A model generated the notes under the pieces. The model had not been told where the DNA came from. It did no database searches and saw only the letters and a program-made list of their open reading frames with translations. The translations under genes were made by a program, and so were the position numbers. Below, in pieces: positions 12,665-19,091 of a DNA stretch of 19,091 bases. The stretch spans positions 1-19,091 of the forward strand of contig CAJTKW010000078.1 of the NCBI GenBank assembly GCA_910577035.1, given 5' to 3'. Numbering within the stretch: position 1 is the stretch's first letter; every line of letters starts with the position of its first letter. This stretch comes from an uncultured Acetatifactor sp. GTDB lineage: Bacteria > Bacillota > Clostridia > Lachnospirales > Lachnospiraceae.

Positions 12665-14746
12665 ATGAAGAAAAAGTACAGAATATTGACAGCGGCACTG
12701 GTGCTGGTGTCCATGCTTGCCGGATGCGGAAGCAGCGGTAAGGGAGATAACAGCCTGATGGAAGGTGATGCCGGTAATTATGCCCCTATGGAGGCCGAGG
12801 GCAATTATTATGAGCAGGAAAATTGGGCTGCCGGGCCCCAGGAATACTGGGGCACGACAGAAGGTCAAAGGTGGCCGGAGGGTTGGAATACCGAAGAGTT
12901 CAGTGCCCTGGAAGAATCCGGGTTTAAAGCAGTGAAAAACAGTCCGGTCTCCACCTTTTCGGCGGATGTGGACACGGCATCTTACACATATCTGCGGCAG
13001 TTGATTGAGCGCAATTGTTCTATGGAGGATATTCCCACAGGTGCGGTTAGAATTGAAGAGCTGCTGAATTTTTTTGATTATGATTACAGACTTCCGGGTA
13101 AAGGGGAGCCGTTTGGCGTTACCACGGTAATGGGGGACTGCCCCTGGAATCAGGAGGCAAGGCTGCTGCAGATCGGTTTAAAGACAGAGAAAATCGATTT
13201 CAGTGAGGCGCCGGCATCGAATCTGGTTTTTCTGCTGGATGTTTCCGGATCCATGGACAGTGAGGATAAGCTGCCTTTGCTGCAATCGGCCTTTACCATG
13301 CTGACAGGGGAGCTTACGGAGAAGGATCGGGTGTCTATTGTAACCTACGCCGGTTCTGACCAGATATTGCTTCAGGGCGAAAAGGGAAGCAATCATGAGG
13401 AAATAGCGGAGGTCATTAATAATCTGTTTGCCGGCGGCTCCACAAACGGTTCCGCCGGAATCGAAACGGCATATCGTCTGGCAGAGGAAAACTTTATCAA
13501 GGGCGGAAACAACAGGATTATTCTGGCCACGGACGGGGATCTGAACGTGGGCGTCACCTCGGAGAGCGATTTAAAGAAGCTGGTGGAAAAAAAGCGGAAG
13601 TCCGGAATTTTTCTGTCCGTGCTGGGATTCGGCACCGGGAACATTAAGGACAATAAGATGGAGACCCTGGCGGACAACGGAAACGGCAATTATTCGTATA
13701 TTGATTCCCGGGGAGAAGCCAAACGGGTGATGGTGGAAGAGATGGGAGCCACCCTTGTCACGGTGGCAAAGGATGTAAAGCTGCAGATAGAATTTAATCC
13801 CGCTTATATCAAGGGCTACCGGCTTCTGGGATATGAGAACAGGATGCTGGCCACGGAAGATTTTGACGACGACACAAAAGATGCAGGGGAGATTGGCGCA
13901 GGCCATACGGTGACAGCCCTTTATGAAATCATACCTGCGGATTCTGCTTATGAAATCCCTGAAACGGCCTTAAAATACCAGGAGAGCAGGGAGGGTGTGG
14001 AAAACGGTGAGTGGGCCTCGCTGAAGATCCGCTATAAGGAGCCGGAAGAAGAGGAAAGCATCTTAAAGGAATATGCCGTAACGGAGGCAGCATATACGGC
14101 GAAGCCCGGCGAAGATTATTACTTTGCGGCGGCTGTGGCACAATTTGGCTTACTGGTACGGGACAGTAACTATAAGGGAGAAGCATCTTTCCAAAATATA
14201 GAGTCTTTGTTGGAGATTGCAGGCACGGACAGGGATGATTACAGGAACGAATTTGTTTATCTGGTCAAGAAATTAAAGCGGAACAGCCCGGAACAGGCAG
14301 TGCAGCCCACCGGCAGGCGCAGGGACGACAGCCAGAAACCGGAGGACAAGGAGGTAACCTGCCGATGGGAGGATCTGAAGATCAGTATGACAATTCCCGC
14401 AGGCTGGGATTGTACAACGGAAGAATACAATGACGACACGGGGAGGTTCGGTATCTGTTTTTTCCCGGAGGGCTGCAGCGGCGGGGTGGGCTTATATTAT
14501 TATGAGTCCTTCGGTGTGTGCGGTACCGGTCTTGAGACAAGGGACATTACCTTTGACAACGGACGCAGGGGCAGAATGGGGATCTACGACGGCGGTGGCA
14601 CCTTCAGCTTTATCACATTCCCGGATCTGGAGCTTTCTTCCGGCAGCCTTGCGGCCATGGCGGAAGGAGCCGGCGACTGGCTGGCTGAGCGGGAGGAAGA
14701 GGTACTGCAGATTCTTAGTACCGCAGCGATAGAGGAAGAAGAATAG
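12665..14746 (+). CDS. YfbK-like von Willebrand factor A lipoprotein with extra C-terminal domain
   Basis: A 693-residue secreted lipoprotein. A signal peptide ends in lipobox LAGC, with Cys21 as the lipid-anchored residue. A low-complexity Asn/Tyr/Glu linker leads to a YfbK-type N-terminal region (about 90-180: STFSADVDTASYTYLRQ, IRIEELLNFFDYDY-like). The VWA domain (about 185-360) has an intact MIDAS: Asp192-x-Ser194-x-Ser196 in LDVSGSMDSEDK, GGSTNGSAG, and ATDGDLNVG. A DUF3520-like beta region follows (about 365-540). The last 135 residues form a further domain (WEDLKISMTIPAGWDC onward, ending in an acidic tail) that standard YfbK proteins lack. ATG 12665 follows GGGAGG. VWA domains usually bind a protein partner through a metal; the partner is unknown. 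Confidence 0.88.
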   Translation: MKKKYRILTAALVLVSMLAGCGSSGKGDNSLMEGDAGNYAPMEAEGNYYEQENWAAGPQEYWGTTEGQRWPEGWNTEEFSALEESGFKAVKNSPVSTFSADVDTASYTYLRQLIERNCSMEDIPTGAVRIEELLNFFDYDYRLPGKGEPFGVTTVMGDCPWNQEARLLQIGLKTEKIDFSEAPASNLVFLLDVSGSMDSEDKLPLLQSAFTMLTGELTEKDRVSIVTYAGSDQILLQGEKGSNHEEIAEVINNLFAGGSTNGSAGIETAYRLAEENFIKGGNNRIILATDGDLNVGVTSESDLKKLVEKKRKSGIFLSVLGFGTGNIKDNKMETLADNGNGNYSYIDSRGEAKRVMVEEMGATLVTVAKDVKLQIEFNPAYIKGYRLLGYENRMLATEDFDDDTKDAGEIGAGHTVTALYEIIPADSAYEIPETALKYQESREGVENGEWASLKIRYKEPEEEESILKEYAVTEAAYTAKPGEDYYFAAAVAQFGLLVRDSNYKGEASFQNIESLLEIAGTDRDDYRNEFVYLVKKLKRNSPEQAVQPTGRRRDDSQKPEDKEVTCRWEDLKISMTIPAGWDCTTEEYNDDTGRFGICFFPEGCSGGVGLYYYESFGVCGTGLETRDITFDNGRRGRMGIYDGGGTFSFITFPDLELSSGSLAAMAEGAGDWLAEREEEVLQILSTAAIEEEE

Positions 14747-14803
14747 CGGCAAAAGGGTGTCCGGCGATCCTTGCAAGGCATTCCCACTGGTATAAAAGAC
14801 TTA

Positions 14804-14832
14804 TTGACAGTTTTTCCGAAGGTTGAAATAAT
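14804..14832 (+). promoter_or_regulatory. Strong promoter for the small membrane protein gene
   Basis: TTGACA (perfect -35, 14804-14809), 17-base spacer, AATAAT (5 of 6, 14827-14832). It is the best sigma-A-type promoter in the window. The leader to the ATG is about 40 bases. It shows that the next gene can be expressed apart from the VWA gene. Confidence 0.65.
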
Positions 14833-14880
14833 GATGTTAGAAACGTTTACCGTGGATTGCCCATGAGAGGAGGAATGATG

Positions 14881-15414
14881 ATGCAGAAATCTGTTGTACA
14901 GGAAAAGAAACAAGGGAATAGGCTTCCCGCTTCACCGGCCGTAATCCGCAGAACCCTTTCCCTGGCTGCAGGGGAAGCTGCCATTGCAGTATTTGGAGGT
15001 GTCTGTATCCACCTGCTGGCACCGGAAGCACAGGCAGTGGTATGGCAGGACGGCCTGTCACTTATTCCGCTTGCAGGCATGATTCTGATTGTTCTCCTGG
15101 CCGCCGGACTGCTGCAGGATTTTGGCCGTGCTTTTGTATATTGCGTAAAGGGACACCAGGATATTACCGGGAAGCAGATGGACAGGGCGGTACATTCCGT
15201 TAAGGTGTCGATGGCGACGGCTTTGATTACGGGTGTGGCAGTGGCACTTGTACAGGCCATTCATATACTGGTTTACACGGATATGGCAGAAGTGGAATTC
15301 CTGGGGCTGAATTTCAGTGTTCCCTGTATAGGACTGCTATACGGTGTGTTTGTGACGCTGCTGCTGCTTCCTGTATATGCAAGGCTGAAGGCTGACGGAT
15401 CTGCAAAGGAATAA
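14881..15414 (+). CDS. Small polytopic membrane protein, possibly MotA/ExbB-like
   Basis: A 177-residue protein with four likely membrane segments (about 26-47, 60-80, 107-131, 144-168) and a short basic cytosolic loop between the second and third. No confident family. The last segment, PCIGLLYGVFVTLLLLPVYA followed by RLK, and the third, VSMATALITGVAVALVQAI, resemble TM4 and TM3 of MotA/TolQ/ExbB proton-channel proteins. The long cytoplasmic loop of MotA is absent, and no MotB/ExbD partner lies nearby. Three ATGs in a row follow GGAGG; 14881 gives the best spacing (seven bases). It has its own strong promoter and a terminator 65 bases after the stop. Confidence 0.7.
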   Translation: MQKSVVQEKKQGNRLPASPAVIRRTLSLAAGEAAIAVFGGVCIHLLAPEAQAVVWQDGLSLIPLAGMILIVLLAAGLLQDFGRAFVYCVKGHQDITGKQMDRAVHSVKVSMATALITGVAVALVQAIHILVYTDMAEVEFLGLNFSVPCIGLLYGVFVTLLLLPVYARLKADGSAKE

Positions 15415-15447
15415 GCCGTGGGAACGGCAGGGCTGGAGAGTTACCGA

Positions 15448-15476
15448 TTTACAACATCAATATTTTGTGGTAAAAT
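15448..15476 (+). promoter_or_regulatory. Candidate promoter for mutS
   Basis: TTTACA (5 of 6), 17-base spacer, TAAAAT (5 of 6). The predicted start near 15483 falls inside the left arm of the terminator hairpin 15479-15513. The leader to the mutS ATG is about 100 bases. Confidence 0.55.
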
Positions 15477-15478
15477 AG

Positions 15479-15513
15479 GGCAAATGCGCAAATAATTGTG
15501 CATTTGCCTTTTT
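15479..15513 (+). terminator. Intrinsic terminator between the small membrane gene and mutS
   Basis: GGCAAATGCGCAA (15479-15491), loop ATAA, TTGTGCATTTGCC (15496-15508), then TTTTT. The stem is 13 bp with one G-U pair and is directly followed by the T-run. It is the clearest intrinsic terminator in the window. Confidence 0.8.
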
Positions 15514-15586
15514 ACAAATCGAAAAACCGGCGAACGGATTCGCAGAGAGTCCTTCGTTAATGTATGGAGAACAGGAGTGTACCGCA

Positions 15587-18277
15587 ATGTCGGAGCAGCA
15601 GATCCCCGTAGAAGACCTTACCCCTATGATGCAGCAATACCTGGAGACGAAAAAGCAGTATCCGGGCTGCATCCTTTTTTACCGCCTGGGGGACTTTTAT
15701 GAAATGTTTTTTGATGACGCGCTCACAGTGTCGAAGGAACTGGAGCTTACCCTGACCGGAAAGGCCTGCGGGCTGGAAGAACGTGCCCCCATGTGCGGCG
15801 TCCCCTACCACGCGGTGGAAAACTATTTGACCAAGCTGGTCAATAGAGGGTATAAGGTGGCAATCTGCGAGCAGGTGGAGGATCCGCGGCTGGCTAAGGG
15901 CCTGGTAAAGCGGGAGGTCACAAGGGTGGTTACCCCCGGTACGAATCTGAACGTACAGTCTCTGGAAGAATCCAGGAATAATTTCCTGATGTGCATTGTC
16001 TATACGCCTACCAAAATCGGTATTTCCGCGGCGGATGTTACCACGGGGGACTATTATCTGACCGAGGTGGAGGATCTGGGGAAGCTGAAGGATGAGCTCA
16101 TGAAATACGAGCCGTCTGAAATCATCTGCAACGAGTCCTTCCTTGTCAGCGGCTTTGACGTGGACGAGCTGCGGAACAGATACCATATCCCCATCAATGC
16201 CCTGGAGCCCCATCTGTTTGACGACGAGGGCTGCCGGCAGGTTTTGCTGCGGCATTTCAAGGTGGGAACCCTCATGGGTTTGGGGATAGAAGACTTTCCC
16301 ATCGGCATTCTGGCGGCGGGTGCCCTGCTGCAGTTCCTCCGGGAGACACAGAAGACGGATCTGGAGCATTTTACCCATATTGTTGCATACCTTACCAGCA
16401 AATACATGCTGCTGGACAGTGCCACCAGACGCAATCTGGAGCTGACGGAAACCCTCCGGGAGAAGCAGAAGCGCGGCTCCCTGCTCTGGGTGCTGGACAA
16501 GACAAAGACCGCCATGGGCGGCAGGCTGCTGCGCAGTATGCTGGAGCAGCCGCTGATTAACAGGGAGGAAATGGAAAAGCGGCTGGATGCCATAGAGGAG
16601 CTGAATCAGGACAGCGTCTCCCGGGACGAAATCAGGGAGTATCTGAACCCGGTCTATGACCTGGAACGGCTATTGAGCAAGGTGACCTATAAGACGGCGA
16701 ACCCCAGGGATTTTATTGCTTTCCGCAATTCCCTGGAGATGCTGCCTGCCGTCAAGGCGGTGCTCCAGGGGTTCTCAAAAGAAGCGCTTCAGGAGATTGC
16801 AGGGGATATTGACGGCTTGGAGGACGTTTACCGGCTGATTCGGGATTCCATCGAAGAGGAACCTCCTGTCACGGTCAGGGAGGGCGGCATGATCCGGGAC
16901 GGCTTTGACGAGACTGTCGACAGGCTGCGGGCGGCAAAACGGGACGGTAAAAAGTGGCTGGCGGAGCTGGAGGAGCAGGACAGAGAACGCACGGGCATCA
17001 AGAATCTACGTATCAAATTCAATAAGGTGTTCGGTTATTATTTTGAGGTGACCAATTCCTATAAAGATATGGTGCCGGAGGATTATGTGCGCAAGCAAAC
17101 CCTGGCCAATGCCGAGCGCTATACCACACCCAGGCTGAAGGAGCTGGAGGATGCCATACTGAATGCGGAGGATAAGCTGACGGCCCTGGAATACGATCTT
17201 TTCTGTCAGATCAGGGATACCATCGGGGGAGAGCTGGAGCGTATCCAGCGGACGGCAAAGGGGATTGCCAGGCTGGATGTCTACACCTCCCTGTCCCTGG
17301 TGGCCGAGCGTAATCGTTACGTGCGTCCGAAGCTGAACGAGAAAGGGGTTATAGATATTAAGGAGGGACGGCATCCGGTGGTGGAGCAGATGATTACCAA
17401 TGATCTGTTTATTGCCAATGACACCCACCTTGACAATGGGAACCATTGTATCAGTGTCATCACCGGGCCGAACATGGCCGGGAAATCCACCTATATGCGT
17501 CAGACGGCCTTGATTGTACTCATGGCGCAGATCGGCTGCTTTGTGCCGGCCAAAAGTGCCAATATCGGCATTGTGGACAGAATCTTTACCCGGGTGGGAG
17601 CGTCTGACGACCTTGCCAGCGGCCAGTCCACCTTTATGGTGGAGATGAACGAGGTGGCAAATATTTTGAGAAATGCCACGGCAGACAGTCTGCTGATCCT
17701 GGATGAAATCGGAAGGGGGACGTCTACTTTTGACGGTCTCAGCATTGCCTGGGCAGTGATCGAACATATCAGCAACAGAAAGCTGCTGGGGGCCAAGACC
17801 CTGTTTGCCACCCATTATCATGAGCTCACCGAGCTGGAGGGCAAGATGAGCAATGTGAATAATTACTGCATTGCCGTAAAGGAGTGCGGAGATGACATTG
17901 TGTTTTTAAGAAAAATCATCAAGGGCGGCGCGGATAAGAGCTATGGCATTCAGGTGGCCAGGCTTGCGGGGGTGCCGGACATGGTAATCGACCGGGCGAA
18001 GGAAATCGTGGAACAGCTGACGGATAATGATATTACCGAAAAGATCCAGAGTATTACCGTGGACGTGAAGGGAGACGGCAGGGCGAAGAAGCAGCCGAAG
18101 CTGGACGAGGTGGATCTGGCGCAGATGTCCCTCTTTGACACGGTGACGGACGAGGATGTTTTAAAGGAGCTGATGGAGGTGGAGGTAAATACCATGTCAC
18201 CCCTGGATGCCCTGAATACCCTGTATAGGTTACAGAATAAGCTGAAGAACCGCTGGCAGGGCGGAAAGAAGATCTAA
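15587..18277 (+). CDS. mutS: DNA mismatch repair protein MutS
   Basis: An 896-residue mismatch-recognition ATPase of normal family length. It binds mispaired DNA and recruits MutL. The mismatch-reading Phe37-x-Glu39 is present in RLGDFYEMF. Core and lever domains follow. The ABC-type ATPase has Walker A at 627-635 (GPNMAGKST, Lys633), a signature region ASDDLASGQSTFMVEM, Walker B with Asp706-Glu707 in LLILDEIGRGTSTFDG, and THYHELTELE. The C-terminal region keeps LAQMSLFD and ends in a basic tail. AGGAG lies nine bases before ATG 15587; the ATG at 15560 is poorer. mutL follows after 90 bases, the usual pairing, with a strong hairpin at the mutS stop. Confidence 0.98.
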   Translation: MSEQQIPVEDLTPMMQQYLETKKQYPGCILFYRLGDFYEMFFDDALTVSKELELTLTGKACGLEERAPMCGVPYHAVENYLTKLVNRGYKVAICEQVEDPRLAKGLVKREVTRVVTPGTNLNVQSLEESRNNFLMCIVYTPTKIGISAADVTTGDYYLTEVEDLGKLKDELMKYEPSEIICNESFLVSGFDVDELRNRYHIPINALEPHLFDDEGCRQVLLRHFKVGTLMGLGIEDFPIGILAAGALLQFLRETQKTDLEHFTHIVAYLTSKYMLLDSATRRNLELTETLREKQKRGSLLWVLDKTKTAMGGRLLRSMLEQPLINREEMEKRLDAIEELNQDSVSRDEIREYLNPVYDLERLLSKVTYKTANPRDFIAFRNSLEMLPAVKAVLQGFSKEALQEIAGDIDGLEDVYRLIRDSIEEEPPVTVREGGMIRDGFDETVDRLRAAKRDGKKWLAELEEQDRERTGIKNLRIKFNKVFGYYFEVTNSYKDMVPEDYVRKQTLANAERYTTPRLKELEDAILNAEDKLTALEYDLFCQIRDTIGGELERIQRTAKGIARLDVYTSLSLVAERNRYVRPKLNEKGVIDIKEGRHPVVEQMITNDLFIANDTHLDNGNHCISVITGPNMAGKSTYMRQTALIVLMAQIGCFVPAKSANIGIVDRIFTRVGASDDLASGQSTFMVEMNEVANILRNATADSLLILDEIGRGTSTFDGLSIAWAVIEHISNRKLLGAKTLFATHYHELTELEGKMSNVNNYCIAVKECGDDIVFLRKIIKGGADKSYGIQVARLAGVPDMVIDRAKEIVEQLTDNDITEKIQSITVDVKGDGRAKKQPKLDEVDLAQMSLFDTVTDEDVLKELMEVEVNTMSPLDALNTLYRLQNKLKNRWQGGKKI

Positions 18278-18304
18278 GCTTGCTTCGCAGGCTAAGATCT
18301 TCTT
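18266..18304 (+). other. Long hairpin spanning the mutS stop codon
   Basis: Left arm 18266-18283 pairs with right arm 18287-18304 around loop TTC. It forms about 17 pairs with one A-A mismatch and one G-U; the core is AAGAAGATCT against AGATCTTCTT. It includes the TAA stop at 18275-18277. No T-run follows (CCGTGAC), so it is more likely an mRNA processing, stability or attenuation element than a simple terminator. Confidence 0.6.
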
Positions 18305-18367
18305 CCCGTGACAAGACGTGGAAAGAAGGTCTGAGCCGGCGGACAGGATTAAGGAAAGGAGGAACGG

Positions 18368-19091
18368 ATGGCGCAAATACATATCCTGGATTCGGAGACC
18401 ATTGACAAGATTGCGGCCGGCGAGGTGGTGGAGCGTCCTTCCAGCGTGGTGAAGGAGCTGGTGGAAAATGCCATTGATGCCGGTGCGACTGCGGTTACCG
18501 TTGAAATCAAGGACGGCGGGACTACGTTTATCCGTGTGACGGACAATGGCTGGGGGATGGAGCGGGAACAGCTGCGGACGGCTTTTTTGCGCCATGCTAC
18601 CAGTAAGATTACGTGTGCGGAGGATCTGACCCGCATTTCCAGCCTGGGATTCCGGGGTGAGGCATTGTCCAGCATTGCGGCGGTAACGAAGACCGAGGTC
18701 ATCACCAGGACGGCGGATAGTGTCACGGGCAGCCGGATCCTTTTAGAGGGCGGGCTGGAGTCTGCCTTTGAGGAGGTGGGTGCTCCGGAGGGTACTACCT
18801 TTATTGTACGCAATCTTTTCTATAACACTCCCGTGCGGAGGAAATTCTTAAGGCAGCCGGCGACAGAAGGCGGTTACATTGCGGATCTGATGGAACACCT
18901 TGCCCTGTCCAGGCCGGACATATCCTTTAAGCTGGTAATGGGGAATCAGATGAAATTCCATACCTCCGGCCACGGAGACCTGCGGGAGGTGATTTACCGC
19001 CTGTACGGCAGGGATACGGCAAACGCCCTGGTGCCTGTGCAGTATAATCAGGATGGCGTCAGGATTGAAGGTTACCTGGGCAAACCGGAGC
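18368..19091 (+). CDS. mutL: DNA mismatch repair protein MutL (3' end outside window)
   Basis: The first 241 residues of MutL, the GHKL ATPase that couples MutS mismatch binding to strand repair. The Bergerat-fold motifs are intact: motif I ELVENAIDAG with catalytic Glu33 and Asn34, motif II VTDNGWGM (Asp59, Gly61, Gly63), motif III GFRGEALSSIAAV, and FYNTPVRRKFL. AAAGGAGG lies six bases before ATG 18368. The window cuts the gene in the second (S5-like) domain. Whether the C-terminal endonuclease motif expected in Firmicutes is present cannot be seen. It is likely co-transcribed with mutS. Confidence 0.97.
   Translation, partial: MAQIHILDSETIDKIAAGEVVERPSSVVKELVENAIDAGATAVTVEIKDGGTTFIRVTDNGWGMEREQLRTAFLRHATSKITCAEDLTRISSLGFRGEALSSIAAVTKTEVITRTADSVTGSRILLEGGLESAFEEVGAPEGTTFIVRNLFYNTPVRRKFLRQPATEGGYIADLMEHLALSRPDISFKLVMGNQMKFHTSGHGDLREVIYRLYGRDTANALVPVQYNQDGVRIEGYLGKPE

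Noticed and set aside
15557..16378. Minus-strand open frame opposite mutS
   Set aside because: Antisense shadow of MutS coding sequence; composition follows MutS codon positions.

Overview
The window looks like chromosome from a spore-forming, gut-type Clostridia, most likely Lachnospiraceae. The evidence is a CotJ spore-coat operon, an ECF sigma/anti-sigma pair of the DUF4179 style common in that family, strong AGGAG-type ribosome sites and a miaB ... mutS-mutL block. Genus cannot be fixed from sequence alone. No tRNA, rRNA or CRISPR array was seen, and no stretch over 300 bases lacks a gene.

Layout. (1) 1-781 is the right end of a mobile element that begins outside the window. It carries the C-terminal half of a large serine recombinase (zinc ribbon plus coiled coil). 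The element ends inside cotJC: cotJA, cotJB and the first 62 codons of cotJC run leftward from 1386 to 779, and the homology then stops exactly at the recombinase-side sequence. A sporulation coat gene split by a serine-recombinase element has the same geometry as the sigK/skin system, and this is the most interesting feature here. (2) 1422-3310 holds the divergent cotJ and ECF-sigma promoters, the sigma factor and its overlapping membrane anti-sigma. (3) 3359-6821 is a response regulator, a sensor kinase and a membrane-anchored unknown protein in a tight operon. Its leader contains an 11-bp tandem repeat placed like an OmpR/PhoB-family binding site. (4) 6910-9770 is an alanine/glycine:cation symporter followed by peptidase T from its own promoter; both serve amino-acid and peptide use. 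(5) 9845-19091 is miaB, then three envelope-type genes (membrane-anchored probable beta-propeller, YfbK-like VWA lipoprotein, small polytopic membrane protein), then mutS and the start of mutL (cut by the window edge).

Regulatory architecture. Good sigma-A-like promoters can be read before the response regulator, pepT, miaB, the small membrane gene and mutS. Before pepT and mutS the predicted start site falls inside the left arm of a terminator-like hairpin. Transcripts arriving from upstream would then carry the full hairpin, while new transcripts would not. Several hairpins also span stop codons (anti-sigma, mutS).
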